Origin: Platanthera guangdongensis
Taxonomy: Eukaryota; Streptophyta; Magnoliopsida; Asparagales; Orchidaceae
Assembly: GCA_039583875.1 (NCBI GenBank)
Contig: CM077162.1
Location: forward strand, 57,563,675-57,627,674
DNA: 64,000 nucleotides
Direction: 5' to 3'
The position numbers and the translations under genes are program-made. Below, in pieces: positions 10,926 to 20,507 of the stretch. Under the pieces are notes generated by a model. That model saw nothing but the letters and a program-made list of their open reading frames with translations, was not told where the DNA came from and ran no database searches. Each line of letters opens with the position of its first letter. Position 1 is the stretch's first letter.

Positions 10926-11696
10926 GATGTAGAAACTCTTCTTCAGCTTTAGCCTCAAACTTTCTAATGTATCTCTTGTTATTTGTGTGAATGTAACAAA
11001 TGCAGCCAAAAACTTTAAAGTAAGTGATTTTAGGTTTCTTCCCTTTAAGTAATTCATAGGGGGTCTTATTTTTCAGCTTATGTATAAGACTTCTATTCAG
11101 GACATAGTTAGCAGTATTTACAGCTTCTGCCCAAAAGGATAGAGGCATGTAAGCATCTGCCAATAATGTGCTGCAGATTCAATGAGTGTCCTATTTTTCC
11201 TTTCAGCAACCGCATTTTGTTGGGGAGTTCTAGGAGCTGAGAAGCACTGCTTGATACCTTCCTTCTCACAGAACTCATGCATAAGAGGAGACTCAAACTC
11301 TATGCCATGATCACTTCTGATCAATGCAACATGAGTAGAGAACTCTATCTGTATGGTCCTGAGAAAATCTGTAAGAACCTTGAATGTATCAGACTTAGCT
11401 CTCAGAAAGGCTACCCAACTGAATCTAGAGAAGTCATCAACAATCACTAAAGTATAAGACTTCCCTCCTAGGCTTTGTACTGCAATGGGTCCAAATAGAT
11501 CCACATGAAGCAAATACAAAATCCTAGGTGAATCACTTTTATTAATGGATTTGAAACTAGTTTTAGTTTGCTTACCTAATTGACAAGCCCTGCATAGGCT
11601 TTCTTTCTTGTAGGGGCCAGAAGGTAAACCTCTAACAAGGTTGTCTTTAGATAACCTAGATATATTCTTAAGGTTTACATGACCTAATCTTTTATG
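10906..11696 (-). pseudogene. pol: Copia integrase fragment, element B
   Basis: Integrates element DNA. Zinc segment at about 11580-11690 (LGKQTKTSFK), core with LHVDLFGP (11500-11519), IRSDHG (about 11310-11330) and PQQNAVAERKNR (about 11195-11225), so all three catalytic residues are present. A two-base-scale gap near 11165-11180 shifts the frame in the stretch after NRTLIESA. The reading ends inside the segment KFEAKAEE where the DNA passes into the LTR of A. Upstream, a stop at 11697 separates it from protease. Confidence 0.88.
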
Positions 11697-12113
11697 TCAT
11701 AACTCTTTTTGGTTACTAGTGATATTAAGTAAACAAACATCAGTTTTGGCAGAAATAGAATCTACTAGATATATATTGCCTTGTCTAAGTCCAATTAAAA
11801 TAGTTTGGTTTTCATTATCAATAATAGAACAAGAGGTAGAGTAAAAGTATACCTGATAACCTTCATCACATAATTGACTTATGGATATTAGGTTATGTTT
11901 AAGTCCTCTTACATATGTTACTTTCTTGAAAGTAACTGTCCCAATTTTGACTGCTCCATATCCTTCTGAAAGGCCACTGTTTGAATCTCCAAAAATCACC
12001 TTTGGTCCTAGCTTGGGCTTGTAATTGGATAGATTGCCCTTGTTGCCTGTCATATGCTTGGAGCAACCACTGTCCAAGTACCAGGTTTGACTTACCCTTG
12101 GACAGTTCTTCAC
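11697..12113 (-). pseudogene. pol: Copia protease, element B
   Basis: An aspartic protease that cleaves the polyprotein. WYLDSGCSKHMTG is at about residues 11-23, with the D-S-G catalytic site intact. The sequence continues through the LKHNLISISQL segment that leads into the integrase zinc region. It ends with a TGA at 11697-11699 in the position where element A reads Trp (TGG), a G to A change on the coding strand. Apart from this stop the domain is complete. Confidence 0.88.
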
Positions 12114-12344
12114 CTGTACCTATAATGAAAAACAAAACTCAATTATTCTTGACCTAGGTTACCTTGGGTCCTTTATTTTGTTGAAAAGTAAAGCTGGATA
12201 TCACTGATAATGCAGGTTGAGATTTTTAACCTAAGGGGTGATATCTCCTAGGTGGAATTACCCAATCAACTAATATATTAAATGTCTTATTAGTTGGTTT
12301 AAAATTTTTGTAGGAGAAATGATTTAATTTTGGTCTTTCTGGGT

Positions 12345-12590
12345 TCGACGAATTGTTGTAAGTTCGTCGACCAGAGTTCGACGAATAGGGATAAGATCGT
12401 CAATCTCTGCTCAGAGAATGACAGTAGTCATTTTCTGCGCCCCAAGTTCGTCGACCTCTGCTCGACGAACCATACACAGTTCGTCGATTGCAGTTAGACG
12501 AATTATTATAGCTAAAGTTTGCGTTCAGCGTTCGTCGATCTGGGTTCGACGAACTGGCCACATTTCGTCGATCTGAGTTCGACGAATGCT
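12345..12590 (-). repeat. Hairpin motif array inside the Gag-protease linker (B)
   Basis: Better preserved than in A: TTCGTCGA / TCGACGAA arms at about 12365-12385, 12445-12470, 12480-12500, 12528-12555 and 12565-12585. On - the frame through 12500-12590 reads heptapeptides such as SSNSDRR and SSNPDRR, so the inverted repeat is translated. A DNA motif kept both in coding and non-coding parts suggests that it acts, or spreads, at the nucleic-acid level. Confidence 0.8.
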
Positions 12591-13323
12591 GCTGAACTTT
12601 GTTTTTATTAACTATTTTCGTGTTTCTGTTTCTCTTGTCTATAGGTTTTGGATTATTTTCAGACAATGGTTTGTTTATAATCTTTTCCTTTCCCTTGGCA
12701 GAAATAAATTTAATAAGGGTTGTAAGAATATTTTTCTTAATTATGAGGGGTAAACTTGATGAAGCACCCAAGCCCAGCTTGCCATTTAATCTGGCATTAA
12801 CTGTGCTTGTTATGTCCATCAGCTTGAGGCGTCTCCCATTGAGAGATTGCTCAAGTTGTTTGGCCTCACATAATTCATATTTTAATTTAATTATTTGTTC
12901 ATTAGCTAAGGTTAGTTGATCTTGTAGTTTAATGTTTTTTGAGTTAATATATTCCAGACTTCCTAGTCTTTCTCTAAGAGTTTTTATTTCTTTTTATGAA
13001 TTGATTAAGTCTAAGCACATACTTTTGAATTCAGTTTTAAATAAATCTGAATTAAAATCAAAACTAGAAAGAACCTGATATGCATCTGAGTCTGAGGTTG
13101 CTTCATCTTCAGATTCTCCTTCTGATCCAGAATTGCTCCTGGAGGAATCAATTGTCATTAGGCAAACCTCCTTGGATCTTGCTTCTTCCTCTTCTTCACT
13201 TGAGCTGGAAGACGATGATTCTTCTTCAGTGTCACTCCAAGTCTCAGCAACAAAACCCTTATCTTTCTTTTTATATTTGCTGGAGGAGGGTTTGCTGCTG
13301 TATCTTCTCCTGGAGTCCTTTTC
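12400..13323 (-). pseudogene. gag: Gag C-terminal region and linker, element B
   Basis: Continuation of Gag after a stop that ends the N-terminal frame at 13324. It holds a Lys/Ser-rich segment (SSKYKKKDKGF), an acidic Ser/Glu run (13158-13230), a likely coiled coil with Leu/Glu/Lys heptads (12830-13000) and the basic linker at 12599-12819 that leads to the hairpin-coding array. It has a stop near 12995 (TAA at the end of the DLIN segment). No catalytic motif is present; coiled-coil status is judged by eye. Confidence 0.65.
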
Positions 13324-14262
13324 TCAGCTCTTATCCTTCTTCTGGTTTTCTGGACATTCTGAGATGTAATGTCCAGGCTTTTTGCACCCAAAGCACACAA
13401 CCTCCTTGGTTGGTGTCTTGTCATACTTGGGCTTATCATCCTGTCTGGATGATTTCCTTCTGAAATCCTTTCTAGCCATCTTGTAGAATCTATTTGCAAA
13501 GAGGCTCGTGAGTTCCTCATTGGAAGTTGATGTCTCACTTTTCTCAGATGCTTTGAAGGCTATGCTGTGATACTTTCTCACTGGAGTTGTAGCCTTCTGT
13601 TCTGCTCCTTCTCTTGATTTGATTAGCTGCTCATAGGATTTTAATTTACCTAGCAGAGATTCAGTTGATATCTCATTAAGCCTTCTGGCTTCCTTGATTG
13701 GCCAGATTCTGGAATCCCAAGAGCTATGGAAGCACATCAATATCTTATCATTCACTTCTGTAAAGGTGATGTCTTTATCCAAGGTTTTGAGCTCATTGAT
13801 GATTGAACTCAACCTGTTGTACATCTCAGCCACTGATTCTGTCTCATCCTTTTTTAAGTTCTTATACAGGGAGATGAGATTGGATCTCCTATCTTTTCTC
13901 TCATCTGCTGAGCCAGCTATCATTTGGTTAAGGGAGTCCCAAATGGCCTTGGCTGAGGTGCACTCAGACACCTTTTGAAATATGTCATCTGACATAGTTT
14001 GAGCCATGATGTTCATTGCCTTAACATCTACCATTTTGGCTTTCTTGTAAGCTTCATTGTTCTCTGGAGGAGGTACTGCAGTCATGTTTGTTGAAGTACT
14101 TATAGAAGCTGCAGGTGCTGGAGGTACACCTGTCAAGATAACAGACAAAATATCCTCATCAATAGAATTCATGTATAACCTGATTCTTGCCTTCCAGATG
14201 GCAAACTTGTTAAGATTGCAAACTGGAGGTCTGATGCTTGCATAATCTTTGTTTTGGGCCAT
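13324..14262 (-). CDS. gag: Copia Gag N-terminal and zinc-knuckle part, element B
   Basis: A 312-residue open frame and the best-preserved Gag of this family here. N-terminus MAQNKDYASIRPPVC with the F-x-I-W-K-x-R capsid entry motif at about residue 20-27. UBN2 region at about residues 80-215 (AKAIWDSLNQM, ESVAEMYNRL, LNEISTESLLGKL). CCHC knuckle CFGCKKPGHYISECP at about residues 290-304. It ends eight residues later at a stop (ENQKKDKS), where element A's frame continues, so the natural Gag is longer. Proline/threonine-rich stretch at residues 45-70. Confidence 0.88.
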   Translation of the reverse strand: MAQNKDYASIRPPVCNLNKFAIWKARIRLYMNSIDEDILSVILTGVPPAPAASISTSTNMTAVPPPENNEAYKKAKMVDVKAMNIMAQTMSDDIFQKVSECTSAKAIWDSLNQMIAGSADERKDRRSNLISLYKNLKKDETESVAEMYNRLSSIINELKTLDKDITFTEVNDKILMCFHSSWDSRIWPIKEARRLNEISTESLLGKLKSYEQLIKSREGAEQKATTPVRKYHSIAFKASEKSETSTSNEELTSLFANRFYKMARKDFRRKSSRQDDKPKYDKTPTKEVVCFGCKKPGHYISECPENQKKDKS

Positions 14263-14382
14263 TTCTGTGAAAAAATAATTCTAAGAACAAAAAACAAACA
14301 AACAGATCTAACAAGAAGGATCTTTGTGGTTCAGGTGTTAGCCTGTACAACCAATTAAGGTGTGGTATTTTAACCAACCTCC

Positions 14383-14393
14383 CTCTGATACCA
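14383..14393 (-). other. Primer-binding site of element B
   Basis: On -, TGGTATCAGAG, identical to that of element A and two bases from the LTR end (14396-14399, TTCA on -). The LTR is then interrupted by the Tat element at 14400. Confidence 0.85.
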
Positions 14394-14399
14394 ATTGAA

Positions 14400-14850
14400 T
14401 GTTGGAACCGGCTTTTCGGTCCCTCCTAGAGTTCGAAACAGGATGCAGCCCACACGTACTCTCCTTGCGCTACCGCCCTGACGAGAGTCAGCGACCTGAA
14501 AACAGACCGAGGGAACTCAACTTGGAGGTCCCGCCTCTTACCCGGAAGAACTGTTAGTCTTCCCCTCCCTAGCCAGTGCTGAGCTAGGTGCCTGAGAGGG
14601 AAAAAGTGGGAAGGTTCAACAACCTCTTCTCAGGCACCTTACCGGTCTATTTATAGGCCTTTGAATCTGATCTGTAAATATCAATTCTAAATCCACTTGA
14701 AAAGACCAACACACCCTGGGCTGAGTCTGCTAATAGCCAAACTCCGCTGTTCTGGAGAGCTATATGCAGGCCTCCAGGGGTAAGAATGTGAAACTATCTG
14801 GGGCACGAAGGTAAAATCCCCCTTGTGGGTCAAAATAGGTAAAGATATCT
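14400..14850 (-). repeat. 3' LTR of the Tat element (upstream bound uncertain)
   Basis: On - the LTR ends CCGGTTCCAACA at 14400. A TATA box lies on - at 14647-14655. A polypurine run on - (TCTTTTTTCCCC on +, 14849-14860) is a candidate polypurine tract just outside the LTR start, but the base after it is not the usual TG, so the upstream bound is a guess. There is no second copy to align with. Confidence 0.5.
14647..14655 (-). promoter_or_regulatory. TATA box of the Tat LTR
   Basis: TATAAATAG on -, preceded by GGCC. It would drive element transcription leftward; the LTR end is about 250 bases downstream, a plausible R-U5 length. Confidence 0.55.
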
Positions 14851-15200
14851 TTTTTCCCCTGCGGCGAGTGGGGAAGGTACTGCCGGGCGAGACGGCCGCC
14901 ATGCCCGTCTCGCCGCCTTTCCGGCATGTGAGCTCTCTCGCCTTCTAGGATGACTTCGCCTACTAGAAGGTCTCGCCCACTCCAGAGGATCCCCCATCTC
15001 GCCTCCTGTAGGTGGGTATCCTGTCATCTCGCCAGTCATCCCTTCGCCCGCTGGACCGTCTCTCGCGAGCCCCAGGTTGTACACAATCCCCGCTCTTTTC
15101 GAGGTTGCCCTAACCTCGGAAAGATAAGTCCAACCGTGGCTCGCGGTGCTAAGGTTCCTTTGTGGGAATCTTGGGTGGGCCCCTCCTCCCCCGTACTGCC

Positions 15201-15208
15201 TATAAATA
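15201..15208 (+). promoter_or_regulatory. TATA box of antisense gene 1
   Basis: TATAAATA on +, 54 bases before the ATG of the spliced gene at 15262, in good promoter spacing and opposite to the host element's direction. Confidence 0.55.
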
Positions 15209-15261
15209 TGAGGGGGAAGCCTTCATTTGGAACTCTTTTTGCCTTCATCCTTTCTTCTGGA

Positions 15262-16201
15262 ATGTCTCATAGTCAAAGTTTCCGTGAGCGTCTTGCGATT
15301 GTGCGGAGGCAGAACAAGGCCGGCACAGATGCCCTTTTCCCAGATCTGGGGCGCACTCCCCCCGCAGCCTCTCCGCCCTCTCGCACCAAGAAAGCAAAAG
15401 CCGTCTGCGCCCCTCTCTCGGCGAGCGCAACCTCTTCGGCCGCTCCGATAGACACCCCGTTCTCTTCCTCAGGGGGGGGACAGGTGATCACGTTATTTTT
15501 CCTTTCCCCTGTCTCGCCTGTCTGATTATGCTTTCTCAGGGAAGTCCTGCTGATTCGCAGGTGCCTGCCGATCCCCATGACAATATAAGTCAAGTCCCTC
15601 AGCGCACAGACTCGCCCAAGATGGCCTCCCCACCTCCCTCGCGGAGAGAAGACCTCTCGCGAGTGGTGGGGAATCCTCGAATCCCAAGTAAGATCTTTTT
15701 CCTTCTCGCCTCTCGGTTGATTCGCCTTCTTCCATTCGGCTTGCGCGGGCTCACCCTTGTTTGTAACCTTTCACTATTTTCGCAGGCATCCATTTTGATT
15801 CTGATACTGAGGAAGCTCCCGCATCTCCCCCACTCTCGCCCCTTCCTCATCCGAGCGAGATCGAGGACTACCTAGGTGATCCCATGGACCCTCTGGAGTT
15901 GAAACGGAGGACTGCCCGGATGTTCCGCAAATACACACACATAATCCGCGAGATGGAGCTCGAGAAGCAAGCCTCCGACCGGCGCATGGAGTGGATGGAA
16001 GCAGATCATCACCGTCTTTCCGCGATGGTGGAGGCGGACGGGGTGCTGGACGGGACTGACCCCCAGGCTATACTGAACGAGACGGATGAACATCTCCGTC
16101 TCGCGCGCCGCGGCGTGATCGCCGCTCGCGCCTTTCATCTCCCTGGCCGCCCGCCATGCGCGGGAGGTAAGGATGGCCGCTGGCGGTGGGTGCGGAACTA
16201 A
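15262..16201 (+). CDS. Antisense gene 1 in the Tat element, three exons, unknown function
   Basis: I do not recognise this protein. Three exons join in one frame: 15262-15483, 15540-15687 and 15786-16201, giving 261 residues. Introns are GT-AG: 15484-15539 (56 bases, ends TTTCTCAG, phase 0) and 15688-15785 (98 bases, GTAAG donor, TTTTCGCAG acceptor, phase 1). Splicing removes the stops after each exon, which supports real introns. The N-terminal half is low-complexity (Pro/Ser/Arg). The C-terminal half is charged and probably helical (LKRRTARMFRKYTHIIREME). It runs opposite to pol, between the 3' LTR and the tandem array. The short first intron is the weakest point. The final 20 residues, GC-rich and Arg/Gly-rich, may be read in a wrong frame. 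Confidence 0.55.
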
Positions 16202-16472
16202 GCAGTCTCAGCCCGTCTCGCCTTCTCCGGATCTCGTTTTTTACTAATGTCGCTGTTTTATTACTGCTATGTTGTACAAACTTACTCGGACGAGACGCCC
16301 CCTTCTGCGGGACGGTTTCCTTTTCTGGCTCCGGGTCACGCAATGGTCGTATCGTGCCGTCTTTTCATTATTGCAGTCTTTTCATTAGATATTATTTTAT
16401 TTTATTTTATTAACCCTGTCATGATGGCTTGCCTCGAAAGGGTGTCTGCGGCGCCTCCGTCTCTTGAGTTCT

Positions 16473-16531
16473 AGAGAGAGAGTGAGAGAGGAAGTGAAAT
16501 TAAGAGAGAGAGAGAGAGAGGGGGGGAGAGA
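16473..16531 (+). repeat. GA-rich run upstream of antisense gene 2
   Basis: An almost pure purine stretch of GAGAGA units ending in six G's, 65 bases before the TATA box at 16596. GA repeats are frequent near plant core promoters; this could be regulatory or a simple microsatellite. Confidence 0.6.
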
Positions 16532-16595
16532 ACGAGGCGTCGGGACGTCCCCTCATTTCACGCCGCCTTACTTTCCCGCCCTTTTCTCTACCTCT

Positions 16596-16603
16596 TATAA
16601 ATA
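16596..16603 (+). promoter_or_regulatory. TATA box of antisense gene 2
   Basis: TATAAATA on +, 132 bases before the ATG at 16735, followed by a pyrimidine-rich leader (CTC and TTCC words) such as is common in plant 5' UTRs. Confidence 0.6.
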
Positions 16604-16734
16604 CCTTCAACCACCACCGTTGCCCCTCACTATTCTAAGCTGTTCTTTCGACCCCGGCTCCCGTTCCTCCTTCATCGTCTCGCGCCTCTCTTTCTGGGCC
16701 ATCCCTTTCTGCTTTTGCCGCTTTCTCGCTAATC

Positions 16735-18690
16735 ATGGGGAAAAAGAAGATCGAAGAGGGCGAGGGCCGCAGCCGTTGCGGGAAACGTTTCGTCGACCAT
16801 GACTTCCCTCTCAGCCGACTGCCGGAGGAAGACCACGCCCGCTTTGCTCGCGAGTACCTCTCCGATTGCTACCCGTCTCGCCCGCCTAAGGTGGGCGAGT
16901 GCATCAACACCTTTTATTCCAATGAGCTGGCTTTCCCGATCTCGCACTTTGAGGCGGGACTGAGGCTCCCCCTCTGGCCGGAGGTTAAATTGGTGCTGAA
17001 GTACTTTGGGGTCGTCCCGGCCCAGTTCAACCCCAATGCTATCTCCATGCTGGTCGCCTTCGCCTGCTACCTGCGGCGAGAGCGCATCGAGTTCAGTCTA
17101 ACCGCCTTCCGCAAGCTGTTTGTCTACCACGCCAAGGACGACGGCATTTCTTACTTCACAGGTCAAGGCCTCAAAGTATGCGAGACCCCGAACAAGAACC
17201 ATCATTGGTTGACACGGTTCGTCTTCATACGCGGGGATCTAGGAGGCATCCCCCTCGCCCCGGTATCCCCCGCCGAGTGCTATTATGATACCCCCAAGGT
17301 GGGGCGCCGAAAAAGAACTCTGCGACTTTTTCGTGGGAAAGAATTTTGAAGTCCAATACCTGCGGCGAGACCTGAACTCGCTGCCCGCCGTCTTTCCGAG
17401 CGAAGGTAAACCTCTATTCCCTTCTGTCCCTGTAAAAGATTTTTCCTCCAGCTCACTGTTACCTTATCTAGGAGAAAGGACCGTTCCCGTCAATCCCCCC
17501 TACCAGAGCAATCGAGTTCTCGCTTTAGCGAATATGGCGGCGGAGGCTGCGAAAGATACGCTGACCCCTGTCAAGAAGAGGCCTGCGGGCGAAGGTACCT
17601 CTCGACTCAGCCCCAAGAAGAAGAAAAAGACTGTGTCCTTCGAGAAGGAAAAGCCGGCCAAGAGAAGAGAAGAGCTCGCAGGGTCTCTCTCACCTATCAC
17701 CCTATCGTCTCCCTCGCCTCCACGTCAGCCCGTCTCGCCAACCCGCGAGACGATTTCTGCAGAACCAGCCGTCCACGGTCGTGCTCAGCCCCCTCAGCCT
17801 CCTCCTGGCGAAACTGGCTCATCCAGCCGCCCGGCTCCCGCCTCGCACCCTAACTACAATATGGGGCCCGTGACGGAGGATGACGCCGGCGAGCCGGTTC
17901 TAATATGGGAGCAGGATTCCAACCGATTGTCGGTGTCCACCCTTCTCCCTTCCTGGAAGGAACAGGACCATCCCACCAGCCACGCCTTTTCACTAGGCTT
18001 CGGGCTTTATGGCGGTCTTGGCTCCGAACCCGCTGACAACGAGGCCTCGCGGGACCTCATTCTGAAAAGCGTCCAATCGCAGTTCCGCTCCCTGGAGCTC
18101 GCGCATCGCGTCTCGCGCCGTCTTGTCTTCAACAACAGGAAATGGAAAGAGGCGGAGACCGGTCTCGCCGCGGAGCGAGAGAATTCTATTGACTTGGAGA
18201 AGCGGTTGAATGTTGCTGACAAACTCCTTGCACAGAGCCAGGGTGGCGTGGTAAGTTTCCTTATCTTTGCCTCGCCCGCCTCGCCCTTGCCCCTTATGGT
18301 CTCTTACTTTCCCCCCTCCCGCAGGATGCCGAGACGGCGAATAGGATGCGCTCGCGTATCGAGGAGCTGGAGGGAGAAAACAAGAAGCTGAAAGCCGAGA
18401 ACCTTCGCCTTCAGAGCAGCGCGACGCCCCCCACGGATCAGTTTCCCGTTTCTTCCCGATATTCCGTGGATGAGGTGGAGGCCATCTGCCGGGACTCAAA
18501 CATCAAGACAGCGGAGGTCGTCCTTAAGATGATGAAGGAGCTGGGAGTTGTGCGTGCTGATGCGGAGACGGTGACCGTCCGCGACCTAGTCCCGCGTTTG
18601 TTCGACGAGTCGGACGGCAGCGCCTCCTCTGACAATGAGAGTGCACCATCCCTCTCAATGTTTTCCTCTCGCCCTCATCTTTTTGTTTAA
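16735..18690 (+). CDS. Antisense gene 2: 'putative gypsy type transposon' domain protein, spliced
   Basis: Antisense to pol. The first exon encodes a block (AGLRLPLWPEVKLVLKYFGV then NPNAISMLVAF) typical of the plant family Transposase_28 / 'putative gypsy type transposon' (Pfam PF04195, from memory). No catalytic activity is established for that family. A one-base frame change is needed near 17291-17304, in a C5 or G4 run, to continue into the frame of WGAEKELCDFF. A possible intron lies at 17406-17471 (66 bases, GTAAAC..CTAG, frame-neutral). A strong intron lies at 18251-18324 (74 bases, GTAAGT..CCCGCAG), which restores the frame. The second part is Pro/Ser/Lys-rich, with a basic KKKKK run near 17620. 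The end is a coiled coil (about 18060-18420) followed by an acidic tail. The frame change may be an indel error. Confidence 0.65.
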
Positions 18691-19302
18691 CACTTATGAT
18701 CCTGGTTCCCTTTCTTAAAGGGAGAGCGAGGTGTCTCTACCTCATTAATTTTTTGTTTAAAACTATTTATATGCTGACGGCCGCTTCCCCTTTTGGGGTG
18801 CTGTGCAATAGTTATTTTGGAGTTACTTTATTTTAATTGCCAGTTTGATTTTCCACCCTCTCGCTTAGCTACCAGTCCAAGGTGTATGGCTATTTTTTGG
18901 GACGATGTTTAATCACTACTTTTATTGCCTTCCATTTCGCTGAAAACTGGCGCGAGGCCCCCCCTTTATCGCTTTTTACCCGTCTTGATTACCTCCGTCG
19001 GCGCTGCACTGCGAGATCATCTCGCCACAAAATTTCTGGGTCCAGTCGTCTCGCCAGTCGGTTTCGGCCACTTCAGCTCACTTGATCCTGGGACGGGGAA
19101 AACCCTCCCGCCCGTGGCGAGACCCCCTATGGCGAGTGCCGGCCAGGGACCTTCTTCCCTGGCCCTATTCCTGGTCACTCTCTATTTCAGGGACCACCCC
19201 TACCTCCTCTTGCTGAGTCATGGATTTTTCTCCACGCGAATTCTTACCCTTAGACTTGTTTCCCCAAGTGAGTACCATCCTCCCGAAACACCCTCAACCA
19301 CC
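18691..19302. other. Gene-free stretch between antisense gene 2 and the tandem array
   Basis: No supported gene. It probably holds the 3' UTR of antisense gene 2. TCTCGCC / GGCGAGA words, abundant from 14860 onward, continue here (for example at 19019 and 19048). The last ~35 bases (19267-19302) are a degenerate half-copy of the 86-bp repeat that follows. Confidence 0.5.
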
Positions 19303-20387
19303 GAGTGAGCCTACAGCCCTGCCAGCTAGATGGGAGCCTGGTCAGCGGGTCTGCTCGGGGTCTCCTTTCCAAAACACCACCAACCACCGAGTGAGCCTAC
19401 AGCCCTGCCAGCTAGATGGGAGCCTGGTCAGCGGGTCTGCTCGGGGTCTCCTCTCCAAAACTCCACCAACCACCGAGTGAGCCTACAGCCCTGCCAGCTA
19501 GATGGGAGCCTGGTCAGCGGGTCTGCTCGGGGTCTCCTCTCCAAAACACCGCCAACCACCGAGTGAGCCTACAGCCCTACCAGCTAGATGGGAGCCTGGT
19601 CAGCGGGTCTGCTCGGGGTCTCCTCTCCAAAACACCACCAACCACCGAGTGAGCCTACAGCCCTGCCAGCTAGATGGGAGCCTGGTCAGCGGGTCTGCTC
19701 GGGGTCTCCTTTCCAAAACACCACCAACCACCGAGTGCGCCTACAACCCTGCCAGCTAGATGAGAGCCTGGTCAGCGGGTCTGCTCGGGGTCTCCTCTCC
19801 AAAACTCCACCAACCACCGAGTGAGCCTACAGCCCTGCCAGCTAGATGGGAGCCTGGTCAGCGGGTCTGCTCGGGGTCTCCTCTCCAAAACACCGCCAAC
19901 CACCGAGTGAGCCTACAGCCCTGCCAGCTAGATGGGAGCCTGGTCAGCGGGTCTGCTCGGGGTCTCCTCTCCAAAACACCACCAACCACCGAGTGAGCCT
20001 ACAGCCCTGCCAGCTAGATGGGAGCCTGGTCAGCGGGTCTGCTCGGGGTCTCCTCTCCAAAACACCACCAACCACCGAGTGAGCCTACAACCCTGCCAGC
20101 TAGATGGGAGCCTGGTCAGCAGGTCTGCTCGGGGTCTCCTCTCCAAAACACCACCAACCACCGAGTGAGCCTACAGCCCTGCCAGCTAGATGGGAGCCTG
20201 GTCAGCGGGTCTGCTCGGGGTCTCCTCTCCAAAACACCACCAACCACCGAACAGCCCTGCCAGCTAGATGGGAGCCTGGTCAGCGGGTCTGCTCGGGGTC
20301 TCCTCTCCAAAACACCACCAACCACCGAGTGAGCCTACAGCCCTGCCAGCTAGATGAGAGCCTAGTCAGCGGGTCTGCTCGGGGTTG
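19303..20387. repeat. 13-copy, 86-bp tandem repeat
   Basis: Units begin GAGTGAGCC at 19303, 19389, 19475, 19561, 19647, 19733, 19819, 19905, 19991, 20077 and 20163. A unit with an 8-base deletion starts at 20249, and a final partial unit at 20327. Copies differ at only a few positions (TTTCC/CTCTCC, CACC/CTCC/CGCC, CAGCC/CAACC). The array lies 120 bases beyond the integrase stop (20508 on -), that is, in the 3' untranslated region of Tat, where tandem repeats are commonly found in this lineage. 86 is not a multiple of three, so the open frames across it rotate and are not evidence of coding. Confidence 0.95.
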
Positions 20388-20507
20388 TTTCTACAAATCA
20401 CCTCGCCCCTGGTGCCTCACAGGGGTCACCCACACTTCCACCAAAAGAGCACATCAGGATGATAAGCATTTCCAAATAACAATAGAAAGATACTATGAAG
20501 TAGAGTG

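Larger units (their letters stand above)
10906..14399 (-). mobile_element. SIRE-like Copia element B (5' half only)
   Basis: On - it carries four bases of LTR end (14399-14396), primer site, gag, protease and the first part of integrase, then stops abruptly at about 10906 against the LTR of element A. The closeness to A is evident across thousands of bases. Reverse transcriptase, RNase H and the accessory ORF are absent. On the right the Tat LTR begins at 14400, four bases inside B's LTR. No remainder of B is visible left of A, so the A/B boundary probably reflects recombination or deletion rather than simple nesting. Confidence 0.8.

Noticed and set aside
14647..15208. Divergent promoter pair (TATA on - at 14647, TATA on + at 15201) as a bidirectional promoter
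   Set aside because: The two TATA boxes point away from each other but 550 bases apart, and the left one belongs to the LTR; no further shared element is seen.
16735..18690. Independent host gene with a promoter and introns
   Set aside because: It lies inside the Tat element between its 3' LTR and the tandem array, and its domain belongs to a transposon-associated family, so an element gene is more likely.
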